Part shown: one piece after another, positions 8,344-18,300 of the stretch | Position numbering within the stretch: position 1 is the stretch's first letter | Layout of the letters: each line of letters begins with the position of its first letter | Source of the DNA: GCA-2733415 sp965178655 | Lineage (GTDB): Bacteria > Bacteroidota > Bacteroidia > Flavobacteriales > Flavobacteriaceae | DNA length: 64,000 nt | Assembly (NCBI GenBank): GCA_965178655.1 | Contig: OZ238266.1 | Coordinates: 1,488,001-1,552,000, forward strand | Reading direction: 5' to 3' | The notes under the pieces: model-generated | Told to the model about the DNA's origin: nothing | The model's database searches: none | The model's input: the letters and a program-made list of their open reading frames with translations, nothing else | Translations under genes and position numbers: made by a program

Positions 8344-9270
8344 ATGACTATAGTAGAAAAAATACAAGAATTAAAAAAAGAAAAAAAGGCTGTTATTTTG
8401 GCGCATTATTACCAATCGCCAGAAATTCAAAAAATTGCAGATTATGTAGGAGATAGCTTAGGCTTATCTCAAAAAGCTGCAGAAACTACAGCCAATGTTA
8501 TTGTATTTGCGGGAGTTCACTTCATGGCAGAAACGGCAAAAATAGTAAACCCTACAAAAACAGTTTTATTGCCAGATCTTACTGCAGGCTGTTCATTAGC
8601 AGATGCTTGTCCGCCAGATGCCTTTGCTAAATTTGTAGCAGCACATCCAAAACATAAAGTAGTAACATATATTAATTGTAGTGCAGAAGTAAAAGCATTA
8701 TCAGATATTGTATGTACGTCATCTAATGCACTTAAAATAGTGCAATCTATTCCAGAAGATACGCCTATTATTTTTGCCCCAGATAGAAATTTAGGAAAAT
8801 ACATTATAAAGGAAACAGGTAGAGATTTATTATTATGGGATGGGAGTTGTATCGTTCATGAGGCGTTTTCTTTTGATAAATTGGTCAGTTTACATAAAAA
8901 ACATCCCAAATCAATCATTATAGCACACCCCGAATCAGAAGCACATATTTTGGACTTAGCAACTTATATAGGTTCTACAGCAGGTATGATTAACTACGTA
9001 AAAAACCATGCTAATGAGTCGTTTATTGTGGCTACTGAAGCAGGGATTTTAGTAAAAATGCAAGAAGAAGTTCCAGGGACTGAACTCATTCCAGCACCCG
9101 CTAAAGATGACAATACCTGTGCATGTAGTGAGTGTGCATATATGAAAGTAAATACCTTACAAAAAGTGTACGACTGTTTAAAATACGAATCGCCACAGAT
9201 TCAATTATCAGAAGAGATTCGTGAAAAAGCATTACTACCTATTAAACGGATGTTAGCCCTCTCAAAGTAA
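8344..9270 (+). CDS. nadA: Quinolinate synthase NadA
   Basis: 308 residues, a normal length. It condenses iminoaspartate with dihydroxyacetone phosphate to quinolinate, the second step of de novo NAD synthesis, in the cytoplasm, using an oxygen-sensitive [4Fe-4S] cluster. Seen: the N-terminal ILAHYYQSPEIQ motif, the TAGCSLADAC cysteine, VCTSSNA, and the C-terminal CACSECAYMK. The ATG at 8344 is chosen because MTIVEKIQELKK starts the family domain. Only 1 bp separates it from nadB, so they are co-transcribed. The upstream FNR-like box suggests control by oxygen or NO. Confidence 0.96.
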   Translation: MTIVEKIQELKKEKKAVILAHYYQSPEIQKIADYVGDSLGLSQKAAETTANVIVFAGVHFMAETAKIVNPTKTVLLPDLTAGCSLADACPPDAFAKFVAAHPKHKVVTYINCSAEVKALSDIVCTSSNALKIVQSIPEDTPIIFAPDRNLGKYIIKETGRDLLLWDGSCIVHEAFSFDKLVSLHKKHPKSIIIAHPESEAHILDLATYIGSTAGMINYVKNHANESFIVATEAGILVKMQEEVPGTELIPAPAKDDNTCACSECAYMKVNTLQKVYDCLKYESPQIQLSEEIREKALLPIKRMLALSK

Positions 9271-9271
9271 A

Positions 9272-10825
9272 ATGAGACAGACCAATTACTTAGTTATAGG
9301 CTCCGGAATTGCAGGATTGAGTTTTGCTGTAAAAATGGCAGAAAAATTCCCGAAGCGTAGTATTATAATTGTAACAAAGAATGCCCCTGAAGAATCAAAT
9401 ACTAGATATGCTCAAGGCGGAATGGCTGTAGTACAAAATGTACAGTCAGATTCTTTTCAAAAACATATTACTGATACACTCATTGCTGGAGATGGCCTGT
9501 GCCAAGAATCGATTGTAAAAATGGTTGTAAAAGAAGGTCCAGAACGTCTTAAAGAGCTGATAGAATGGGGTGCAAATTTTGATAATAATGCAGAGGGGAT
9601 ACTTGATTTAGGAAGAGAAGGCGGGCATTCAGAAGATAGAGTAGTTCACCACAAAGACTTAACCGGATTTGAAATAGCAAGAGCCTTATTGCAATATGCA
9701 AAACAACTTAAAAACATTACAATACTATCTTTTCATTTTGCAATTGACCTCATAACAGAACATCATATTGGTGAGAAAAAAAATCAAAAAACAAGTTGTT
9801 ATGGCGCATATGTGTTAAACCAACAAACTAAAAAAATAGATACTATTGTTGCCAATGCAACAGTATTGGCTTCTGGAGGAATCGGAAATGTATACGGACA
9901 CACTACAAACCCTATTATAGCAACAGGAGATGGTATTGCAATGGCATATCGAGCAACGGCAAAAATAAGTAATATGGAATTTGTACAATTCCATCCTACA
10001 GCGCTATATAGTGCTACGCAAGAAGCTGCATTTTTAATATCGGAAGCTGTTCGTGGATTTGGAGCCCATTTGCGTACTAAAAAAGGAGAACGGTTTATGC
10101 TAAAATACGACACTAGGGCAGAATTAGCCTCTAGAGACATTGTATCACAAAGCATCGATAAAGAATTAAAAAAATCAGGAGATACAAATGTTTATCTTGA
10201 TTGTACCCATTTAAATATAGAAGCGTTTAAAACACATTTTCCAACAATCTATAAAAAATGTATATCATTAAATATAGACCTAAAAACCACTTGGATTCCT
10301 GTAGTCCCGGCGGCACATTATTTATGCGGAGGGATTGATGTTAATGAAAATGGAAAAACAACGGTTAAAAATTTATTTGCTTGTGGAGAATGTAGCAATA
10401 CAGGTTTGCATGGCGCAAACAGACTTGCTTCAAATTCGTTATTAGAAGCCTTAGTATACGCACATCGAATTGCGAAATATTTAGCAGGTAAGCCAATTAA
10501 TTTTCCGAAACAACATATTCCTAAATGGAATGATTTTGATATATCGTCTTTCCAAAATAAACAATTTATAAATGCTTCTCGAGAACAACTACAATCTATA
10601 ATGCGAAAAAATGTTGGAATAGTCAGGAGTACATCAGAATTAAAACAAGCAATACAATCCTTAGAGAGATTATATAACGAGGTATCTATAAAATATGCCA
10701 CCTCAAAAATTAACACTGCACTCTGTGAGTTGAGAAACATGAGTAATATTGCACATTTAATCATGGGGCAATCTTTAGCACGAAAAACCAACAAAGGCGG
10801 CTATTTTAATAAAGACTATACTTAA
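9272..10825 (+). CDS. nadB: L-aspartate oxidase NadB
   Basis: 517 residues. FAD-dependent flavoprotein that oxidises L-aspartate to iminoaspartate for NadA; fumarate can replace O2 as electron acceptor, so it works without oxygen. Seen: the N-terminal dinucleotide-binding GSGIAGLSFAVK, the active-site region FVQFHPTALY, and the C-terminal AHYLCGGIDVNENG and GLHGANRLASNSLLEALV typical of the succinate dehydrogenase/NadB flavoprotein family. No nadC follows; it must be elsewhere. Confidence 0.96.
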   Translation: MRQTNYLVIGSGIAGLSFAVKMAEKFPKRSIIIVTKNAPEESNTRYAQGGMAVVQNVQSDSFQKHITDTLIAGDGLCQESIVKMVVKEGPERLKELIEWGANFDNNAEGILDLGREGGHSEDRVVHHKDLTGFEIARALLQYAKQLKNITILSFHFAIDLITEHHIGEKKNQKTSCYGAYVLNQQTKKIDTIVANATVLASGGIGNVYGHTTNPIIATGDGIAMAYRATAKISNMEFVQFHPTALYSATQEAAFLISEAVRGFGAHLRTKKGERFMLKYDTRAELASRDIVSQSIDKELKKSGDTNVYLDCTHLNIEAFKTHFPTIYKKCISLNIDLKTTWIPVVPAAHYLCGGIDVNENGKTTVKNLFACGECSNTGLHGANRLASNSLLEALVYAHRIAKYLAGKPINFPKQHIPKWNDFDISSFQNKQFINASREQLQSIMRKNVGIVRSTSELKQAIQSLERLYNEVSIKYATSKINTALCELRNMSNIAHLIMGQSLARKTNKGGYFNKDYT

Positions 10826-10894
10826 AATAATCTAGCTGTTAATAACATTTTAATAACTCCAAAATAGGCACATAAAATAAGTAGAAATAATAAA

Positions 10895-10911
10895 TATCTT
10901 TATAAAAGATA
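10895..10911. promoter_or_regulatory. 17 bp palindrome upstream of nrdG, candidate operator
   Basis: TATCTTTATAAAAGATA has perfect 7 bp arms around ATA, centred 37 bp before the nrdG start codon in the 114 bp gap after nadB. It does not resemble an NrdR box (ACACwATATnTwGTGT). It may be an operator; a weak hairpin is the alternative. Confidence 0.35.
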
Positions 10912-10939
10912 AAATAGTCTTTTTTTAAGTTTTAAAAGT

Positions 10940-11398
10940 ATGAATTATTATGATTTTCAAGTTGTGTTTCAAGAAATTCCTGGAGAGATAAGTCTGTGTT
11001 TTTACATTACTGGTTGCCCATTACGTTGCAAAGGTTGTCATTCTCCATTTTTATGGAAAGCGGGCACAGGAAAAAAATTAACATTAAACCGTTTTGAATT
11101 TTTATTAAAAAAATACTCAACCCTTGCTACATGTATTGTGTTTATGGGAGGAGAGTGGCATAGTAAAGAATTAATTGAATGCTTAAAAAAAGCAAAATCG
11201 TATCAATATAAAACATGTCTGTACACAGGCGAAGATGATGTTTCTACAGAAATTAAAGACCAACTTACCTGGTTAAAAACAGGAAATTGGATTAGTAGTT
11301 TAGGCGGATTAGAAAGCAGTACAACCAATCAAAAATTTATAGCATTAAAAACAAACACATTACAAAACCATTTATTCACTAAAACCATCATTTCATGA
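10940..11398 (+). CDS. nrdG: Anaerobic ribonucleotide reductase activase NrdG
   Basis: 152 residues. Radical-SAM enzyme with the Cx3Cx2C cluster motif in ITGCPLRCKGCHSPF; it cleaves S-adenosylmethionine to make the glycyl radical on NrdD. The body is short as in NrdG. Its stop overlaps the nrdD start by 4 bp (ATGA), the usual coupled arrangement, although here the activase is first whereas enteric bacteria have nrdDG. Confidence 0.95.
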   Translation: MNYYDFQVVFQEIPGEISLCFYITGCPLRCKGCHSPFLWKAGTGKKLTLNRFEFLLKKYSTLATCIVFMGGEWHSKELIECLKKAKSYQYKTCLYTGEDDVSTEIKDQLTWLKTGNWISSLGGLESSTTNQKFIALKTNTLQNHLFTKTIIS

Positions 11399-13254
11399 TT
11401 CAACTAACCAATGACCAAGTATTAAAAAAAATTAAATTTATAGATCAATATATCAATGCACAGAATGCTGCCGATGGTTCTACAGTAGACGCCAACGCAA
11501 ATGTAACTTCAAAGAACATTGCTACTATGGAGGCAGAATTAAATAAAGATGTAAATATACAGGTGAATAGAGCGTTAATGAAACGTAAAATCAAGGCGCT
11601 CTTTGGCGAGGAGTTAGCAAATGAATATACAAGGCAAATAGAATCTCATGAAATATATGTGCATGACGAAACATCATTAAAACCATATTGTGTTTCTATA
11701 AGTATGTATCCGTTTTTATTTGACGGACTTACAAAATTAGGAGGAGAAAGTAGGGCTCCGCAGCACTTGGAGAGTTTTTGTGGAGAATTTGTAAATCTTG
11801 TTTTTGCGGTAAGCTCGCAATTTGCAGGAGCCTTAGCTACCGTAGAATTTTTAATGTACTTTGATTATTTTGCAGCAAAAGACTATGGTGAAAATTACTT
11901 ACAAGACCATGAAAAATTAATAGGAAACCATTTGCAACATGTGGTATATGCTATTAATCAACCAGCAGCAGCAAGGGGCTACCAATCAGTTTTTTGGAAC
12001 ATATCATTGTATGACGAAGCCTACTTTACAAGTATGTTTTCAGATTTTGTATTCCCAGACATGACCAAGCCAACTTGGGAGAGTGTCAAAAAACTACAAG
12101 TATTTTTTATGAAGTGGTTTAATATAGAGCGCAAAAAAGCGATTCTTACTTTCCCGGTAGTTACCGCAGCGATGTTGGTGAACGATGGAAAACCGGTAGA
12201 TGAAGAGTTTACAGACATGTGTGCTGAAGAGCTTAGTCAAGGCAATTCGTTTTTTATATATCAATCAGAAAATGCCGACAGCTTAGCATCTTGTTGTCGT
12301 CTGCGAAATGAAATTAGCGACAATACCTTTAGTTATTCTTTAGGCGCCGGAGGTGTTGCCACAGGCTCTATTAACGTGATAACTTTAAACATGAATCGTT
12401 TGGTTCAGAAAGGCGTAAATATTGTTGAGGAAGTTAGAAAAATTCAAAAATATCAGGTTGCCTATAGAAAGCTAATTGAAGCATATGAATCTGCAGGGTT
12501 GTTACCAGTATATAAAGCAGGGTTCATATCATTAGACAAACAATTTTTAACCATTGGTATTAACGGAATGGTAGAGGCAGCAGAAAGTCAAGGTATAGCA
12601 GCAAAAAATACTACAGCATATAAAACGTTTGTTAATGGCTATTTAAAAGCAATTTATGATGAAAATAAAAAAGCCAAACAAAACTATGGGTATATGTTTA
12701 ATACCGAGTTCGTTCCTGCAGAAAATCTAGGTGTAAAAAACGCAAAGTGGGACAAAGAAGATGGTTTAAAAGTGTCAAGAGATTGTTATAATTCTTATTT
12801 TTATGTAGTAGAAGATCAAGACACCAATACTTTAGATAAGATACAATTACACGGCAATGATATTATACAATACTTAGATGGAGGGTCTGCTTTACATTTA
12901 AATTTAGAAGAAGCCCCAAACAAAGAAGGCTTTAAAAAATTAATACATGCTACGGCAGTGTCAGGCTGTAATTATTTCTGTTTTAATATCAGAATAACTA
13001 TTTGCAATGAATGCGAACATATCGATAAAAAAACAACTTACAGTTGCTCTGCTTGTGGTACTAAAAACGTAGACCATGCTACGCGAGTTATCGGGTATTT
13101 AAAACGTGTTTCAAGTTTTAGTAGTAAACGTCAGTCAGAACATCAATTACGTCATTATCACGTAAAACACGGCAAGCAATTGTCGGATAAGCGAATAGAA
13201 AAATTATTACACCATCAGGAAGTTAAAAAGGCAGTAACATTGGCTAAAAGTTAA
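11395..13254 (+). CDS. nrdD: Anaerobic ribonucleoside-triphosphate reductase NrdD
   Basis: 619 residues. Class III ribonucleotide reductase, which makes dNTPs without oxygen. Seen: the catalytic core with ESADSLASCCRLRNEI, a C-terminal zinc site (CNECEH ... CSACGTKN, four Cys) and just after it the glycyl-radical loop TRVIGYLKRVSSF. There is no clear N-terminal ATP-cone; the protein begins directly with the short N-terminal segment before the ten-stranded barrel. Together with nadAB and nor genes it shows that the organism faces low oxygen. Transcription ends at the hairpin at 13271. Confidence 0.95.
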   Translation: MIQLTNDQVLKKIKFIDQYINAQNAADGSTVDANANVTSKNIATMEAELNKDVNIQVNRALMKRKIKALFGEELANEYTRQIESHEIYVHDETSLKPYCVSISMYPFLFDGLTKLGGESRAPQHLESFCGEFVNLVFAVSSQFAGALATVEFLMYFDYFAAKDYGENYLQDHEKLIGNHLQHVVYAINQPAAARGYQSVFWNISLYDEAYFTSMFSDFVFPDMTKPTWESVKKLQVFFMKWFNIERKKAILTFPVVTAAMLVNDGKPVDEEFTDMCAEELSQGNSFFIYQSENADSLASCCRLRNEISDNTFSYSLGAGGVATGSINVITLNMNRLVQKGVNIVEEVRKIQKYQVAYRKLIEAYESAGLLPVYKAGFISLDKQFLTIGINGMVEAAESQGIAAKNTTAYKTFVNGYLKAIYDENKKAKQNYGYMFNTEFVPAENLGVKNAKWDKEDGLKVSRDCYNSYFYVVEDQDTNTLDKIQLHGNDIIQYLDGGSALHLNLEEAPNKEGFKKLIHATAVSGCNYFCFNIRITICNECEHIDKKTTYSCSACGTKNVDHATRVIGYLKRVSSFSSKRQSEHQLRHYHVKHGKQLSDKRIEKLLHHQEVKKAVTLAKS

Positions 13255-13270
13255 TAAAATAGATAAGCAT

Positions 13271-13300
13271 AAAAAAGAGGCGCTATTGCGCCTCTTTTTT
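13271..13300. terminator. Symmetrical bidirectional terminator between nrdD and the SPOR gene
   Basis: AAAAAAGAGGCGC, loop TATT, then GCGCCTCTTTTTT: 13 bp arms with A and T tracts on both sides. It serves the convergent nrdD (+) and SPOR gene (-); the SPOR stop codon (13283-13285) lies inside the stem. Confidence 0.92.
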
Positions 13301-13711
13301 GGTTTTAGTTGTTATCGTTTCAATGCTTTTGGGTTTAAAGATAAAAGCATCAGGATATGTTTTGCTAATAATTGTAAGCGCCCTATCGGCATCTAATTTG
13401 GTGCGGTAAGTGCCTATCCATACTTTATAGTTTGGTGTTTCATATACCATTTTTGAAGAGTCATCAATAAATGTTTTTTTGCAATCTAAAAGTGTTTCTC
13501 TAGCAGTACTCATATTACCAGAGTATGTTTGAATAGAAAAATGAGTATTCATTTGTCCGCTTTTTAATAAAGCCAAGCGTTTGTTTGCTAATTTTGTAAT
13601 AGTAGTATCAACTTCAACATGTATTGTTGCCTCTTGAGCGTAGTTTTGGACACTCATAAAAACAACTAAAAGCGTTGTAATAAGGACAGTTTTAAAAGAT
13701 AAGCGACTCAT
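13283..13711 (-). CDS. SPOR-domain secreted protein
   Basis: 142 residues. The N-terminus is a hydrophobic signal peptide ending QNYA|QEA (about 1-25). The C-terminal ~75 residues (HFSIQTYSGNMSTARETLLDCKK ... YKVWIGTYRTKLDADRALTIISKTYPDAFIFK) form a SPOR domain, which binds denuded peptidoglycan strands, so the product acts in the periplasm. The single-gene unit lies between nrdD and the act operon. The domain is clear; the exact role is unknown. Confidence 0.85.
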   Translation of the reverse strand: MSRLSFKTVLITTLLVVFMSVQNYAQEATIHVEVDTTITKLANKRLALLKSGQMNTHFSIQTYSGNMSTARETLLDCKKTFIDDSSKMVYETPNYKVWIGTYRTKLDADRALTIISKTYPDAFIFKPKSIETITTKTKKEAQ

Positions 13712-13811
13712 AATGAATTGTGTTTATACAAAAGTACGATTTTAGGCTGGTTTTACTTTGATAAAATCTTATTTAGAACTCGTATAAATTAGCGTTAACA
13801 TTTCTATAACA

Positions 13812-13843
13812 TTGAATAAATTAATCTTAAAATATTATTTTTG
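13812..13843 (+). promoter_or_regulatory. Candidate promoter of the act-cox operon
   Basis: TATTTTTG at 13836-13843 matches the Bacteroidota -7 element TAnnTTTG, with TTG at 13812-13814 (21 bp spacing) as the -33 part. It leaves a leader of about 110 nt before actA. Confidence 0.55.
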
Positions 13844-13960
13844 TCGGAACATTTTTTTTGGAAGTGGTCTTTTTTGGGCTATAATCAGAAAACATAGTAG
13901 AGTAAAAGTCGCTCTAATTAAGTAGTTAGAGATTATTAATAAATTACAGATACAGTACAG

Positions 13961-15211
13961 ATGAAACAGGTTAAACACCGTAATTCAACGTCTAAATTTC
14001 TAGGTTTTTGCATGGCAATTGCACTAGTATTTTCTACCATTGCATTCGCTCAAGATGATGTAAAAGCAGGTAAATCGTTATTTAATTCTAATTGTGCAGC
14101 ATGTCATAAATTAGATAAAGACATGACAGGTCCGGCATTAAGAGGCGTTGCTGATCGTTTAGAAAATGATTGGCTTAAAGATTGGATTCGTAACAGTTCA
14201 AAAATGGTAAAAGCAGGTGATGCTTATGCTGTTGAGATTACTGAAAAGTACAATAACACGCCAATGACGGCTTTCCCAGCTTTGTCAGACGCAGATATCG
14301 ATAATATTTTAGCATATACCTCTCAAGAAAAACCAGCGCCAGTGGTGCCGGTTGTTAATGCTAATACACCTTCAGAGAATTCAGGTGTATCTACAGATAT
14401 ATTATTAGGTGTTTTAGTGTTGGTGTTATTGGTTTTAGTAGCAATGCTATTTTTGGTGACCAAAACACTATATAACCTTTCAGAGAAAAGCGGTATTACA
14501 GTTTCAAAATCAACGCCAATCTGGAAAGCATTTGCAAGAAATCAATTTTTAGTAATTGTAGCGGTAATAGGATTCTTATTATTCTCGGCATATCATGCAT
14601 TCGGATATTTAATGCAGGTAGGTGTAGATCAAGGATACCAACCAGTACAGCCAATACATTTCTCTCATAAAATTCATGCAGGGGATAACGGAATTGACTG
14701 TAAGTACTGTCACTCAAGCGCACGTGTAAGTAAAACATCAGGAATACCAGCATTAAATGTTTGTATGAACTGTCATGAAAACATTTCGGAAGTAGCAGCA
14801 ACAACTGCTGATGCAGACCACTCAAAAGAATTCTATGACAAGCAAATAGAGCTGTTATACGAAGCTACAGGATGGGATGGTCGTGCTTATACAGGAGAAG
14901 CGAAACCAGTAAAATGGGTACGCGTACATAACCTTCCAGATTTTGCATACTTTAACCACTCTCAGCACGTTACAGTTGCAGGAGTTGCATGTCAGAAATG
15001 TCATGGTCCAGTTGAAGAAATGGAAATACTAGAACAACACGCACCATTAACAATGGGTTGGTGTATTGACTGTCATCGTGATACAAACGTAAAGACAGAA
15101 GGAAACGAGTATTATACTAAAATACACGAAAAGTTACAAAAGAAATATGGCGTTGAAAAATTCACAGTCGCTCAAATGGGTGGGCTAGAATGCGGTAAGT
15201 GTCACTACTAA
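13961..15211 (+). CDS. actA: ActA, multiheme cytochrome c subunit of alternative complex III (six heme sites)
   Basis: 416 residues. Signal peptide 1-30 (..STIAFA|QDD). Six CxxCH motifs: CAACH (45-49) in an N-terminal mono-heme cytochrome c domain with M102 as probable ligand, then CKYCH (247-251), CMNCH (268-272), CQKCH, CIDCH and CGKCH near the very C-terminus. Two membrane helices at about 146-168 and 195-214 separate the two parts. The five C-terminal sites match the pentaheme ActA of complex III; the N-terminal cytochrome c is an added domain. In the periplasm it carries electrons from quinol oxidation towards cytochrome oxidase. Confidence 0.93.
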   Translation: MKQVKHRNSTSKFLGFCMAIALVFSTIAFAQDDVKAGKSLFNSNCAACHKLDKDMTGPALRGVADRLENDWLKDWIRNSSKMVKAGDAYAVEITEKYNNTPMTAFPALSDADIDNILAYTSQEKPAPVVPVVNANTPSENSGVSTDILLGVLVLVLLVLVAMLFLVTKTLYNLSEKSGITVSKSTPIWKAFARNQFLVIVAVIGFLLFSAYHAFGYLMQVGVDQGYQPVQPIHFSHKIHAGDNGIDCKYCHSSARVSKTSGIPALNVCMNCHENISEVAATTADADHSKEFYDKQIELLYEATGWDGRAYTGEAKPVKWVRVHNLPDFAYFNHSQHVTVAGVACQKCHGPVEEMEILEQHAPLTMGWCIDCHRDTNVKTEGNEYYTKIHEKLQKKYGVEKFTVAQMGGLECGKCHY

Positions 15212-15323
15212 ACAAAATACAATCTCGATTATCGAAACACCATCGGTTAACGGGTAAATAATAAAAATAGTAAAAAAAGACGGTGAGTTAAAGCGGTCTT
15301 TCAGTTATAAATAGATAATTAAT

Positions 15324-18300
15324 ATGGCATCAAATAAAAAATACTGGAAAAGTGTTGAGGAGCTAGATACAAATTCGGTTGTTGATTCAATTCAGCAAAA
15401 TGAATTTCTTGAAAAAATTCCTACTACTGAGTTTTTGGGAGATGAAGATTCTTTAGAAGAATCATCAACAACACGTCGTGATTTTCTTAAGTATGTTGGG
15501 TTTAGTACTGCAGCAGCATCATTAGCAGCTTGTGAGGGTCCGGTAATTAAATCAATTCCTTACGTAGTACAACCAGAACAAATTCGTCCTGGTGTTGCAG
15601 ATTATTATGCAACAACCATTGCAAACGGATTTGATTTTGCTAGTATATTAGTAAAAACAAGAGAAGGTCGTCCAATTAAAATTGAGCCAAATAAATTGGC
15701 TGGTACTAATGGTGGTGCAAGCGCTCGTGTGCAAGCATCTGTATTGTCGTTATATGACAATATGCGCTTAAAGCAACCAGTTGCCAATAATGAATTTGTC
15801 TATTGGTCGGATTTTGACAAAGCTATTGTTGAAAAATTAACAGCACTTTCTAAAGAAAAGAAAGAAATAGTATTGTTAACGCAAACATTTGCAAGTCCAT
15901 CAACAACACAATTAATATCAGAATTTAAAGCAAAGTACGGAAACGTACGTCACGTAGTATATGATGCTATTTCTGAATCAGCAGCCTTAGATGCTTTTCA
16001 AGATAAATATGGCGAAAGAGGTTTTGCAGCATATAATTTTGAAGCAGCAGACTTAATTGTTTCTGTAGGTGCAGATTTCTTAGGAGATTGGCAAGGTGGA
16101 GGTTATGAAGGTGGTTATGCTAAAGGACGTGTGCCTAAAGCAGGAAAAATGTCTCGCCACGTTCAGTTTGAATCAAACATGAGTTTAACGGGAGCTAATG
16201 CAGATACACGTGTACCATTAACACCATCACAACAAAAAGTAGCCATAGCTAAATTATATGGTTACCTTTCTGGAACTGCTGTAGCAGGGTCTTTACCAAA
16301 GCACATTGAGGCGATGGTTAAAAAGACTGCTAATGAAATTAAAAAAGCAGGTTCTAAAGCTGTTGTAGTAACGGGAATACAAACAAAAGAAGCACAAACA
16401 GTTTGTTTAGCAATAAACGAAATGTTATCAAGTAAAGCATATAACACTGCAACACCTGTAAAAATCAGACAAGGTAGTGATGCTGCAATGCAGAAATTAG
16501 TTGCCGATGTCACTTCAGGATCTGTAAGCGCAGTAATTATGGCTGGTGTAAACCCAGTATATACTTTAGCAAACGGAGAAGCGTTTGGTGAAGCATTAAA
16601 AAACATCGACCTAACAGTATCGTTTACAGAGCGCGAAGATGAAACGTCTGCGTATGTAAGCTACTTAGGAGCAGCACCTCACTATTTAGAATCTTGGGGA
16701 GATGTAGTCTTTAAAAAAGGACATTACAGTTTAATGCAACCTACAATTAAACCATTGTTTGATACCCGTCAGTTTCAAGACGCATTGTTAAAATGGATGG
16801 GAAGTACAGAATCATACTATACATATATCAAAAATACATGGACTGCAGGTTTCTTAGGAGGATCTTCTTGGAACAAAGCATTACATGACGGATTATTGGT
16901 AAACAATGCAGTAACAATTGATAATCAAGAAGGAGATGTTGTTGCAACACCAAGTATAAGTGTAGCAGCTGCAGTAGCTAGTTTAGCAACATCAGTATCA
17001 AAAGGATTAGAATTAACATTATACGCCAAAACAGGTCTTGGAGATGGACAAATGGCAAACAACCCTTGGTTACAAGAGTTTCCAGATCCATTAACAAGAA
17101 CAACTTGGGATAACTACTTAACCATGTCTCAAGCAGATGCTGATGAGCTTGGATTAAGTCTAGAACAAAGCACCTTCTTTACAGAAGCACGTAACGATGC
17201 TAATGGAGGGTTAAACGGAACTTATGCTAACGTAACAGTTAACGGAGTAACAATTAAAGCGCCAGTAATGGTGCAGCCAGGACAAGCAAAAGGTTCTGTA
17301 GGTATGGCATTTGGATACGGGCGCAAAGCAGGATTAAAACCAGCTATGCAAACCGGTGTAAGTGCATATAAATTATACGAAAACGCGAGTAAAGTTCAAA
17401 ATGTAACAATTGAAGCAACCGAAGGTAAACACGAGTTTGCTTGTCTTCAATTACACAATACCTTAATGGGTAGAGGAGATATCGTAAAAGATACTACTCT
17501 AGAAGTGTTTAACACAAAAGACGCGGCCGTTTGGAACGCAATGCCTCATGTTTCTAAAGATCACGCCATGATACCGGTAGATTCTCCAGATGCTGACTTG
17601 TGGACCGCTTTTGACCGTAGTATAGGACATCACTTTAACCTATCAATCGACTTAAATTCTTGTACAGGATGTGGTGCATGTGTTATAGCATGTCACGCTG
17701 AAAACAATGTGCCAGTAGTAGGAAAATCAGAAGTACGTAGATCAAGAGATATGCACTGGTTGCGTATTGATAGATATTACTCTTCTCAAGAGTCATTTAT
17801 TGGAGATGTAGATAAAAAAGAAGCTATTTCTGGATTAGCAAGTTCATTATCAGAATTCGGAGAATTAGAAAATCCATCAGAAAATCCACAGGTTGTATTC
17901 CAACCAATAATGTGTCAGCACTGTAACCATGCATCATGTGAAACAGTTTGTCCGGTAGCAGCAACCTCTCATGGTCGTCAAGGACAAAACCAAATGGCAT
18001 ATAACCGTTGTGTAGGAACACGTTACTGTGCTAATAACTGTGCATATAAAGTGCGTCGTTTTAACTGGTTCTTATACGCCGAAAATGATGAGTTTGATTA
18101 CCATATGAATGATGACTTAGGTAGAATGGTATTAAACCCAGACGTAGTTGTTCGTTCAAGAGGAGTTATGGAAAAATGTTCTATGTGTATTCAAATGACA
18201 CAAAAAACAATTCTTGATGCCAAACGTGAAGGAAGAGCAATTAAAGAAGGAGAATTCCAAACTGCTTGTTCTAATGCTTGTGATACAGGAGCAATGACAT

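Noticed and set aside
8274..8456. Small ORF overlapping the nadA start
   Set aside because: It runs through the candidate promoter and into nadA in another frame; rich in Lys/Arg only because of A-rich DNA.
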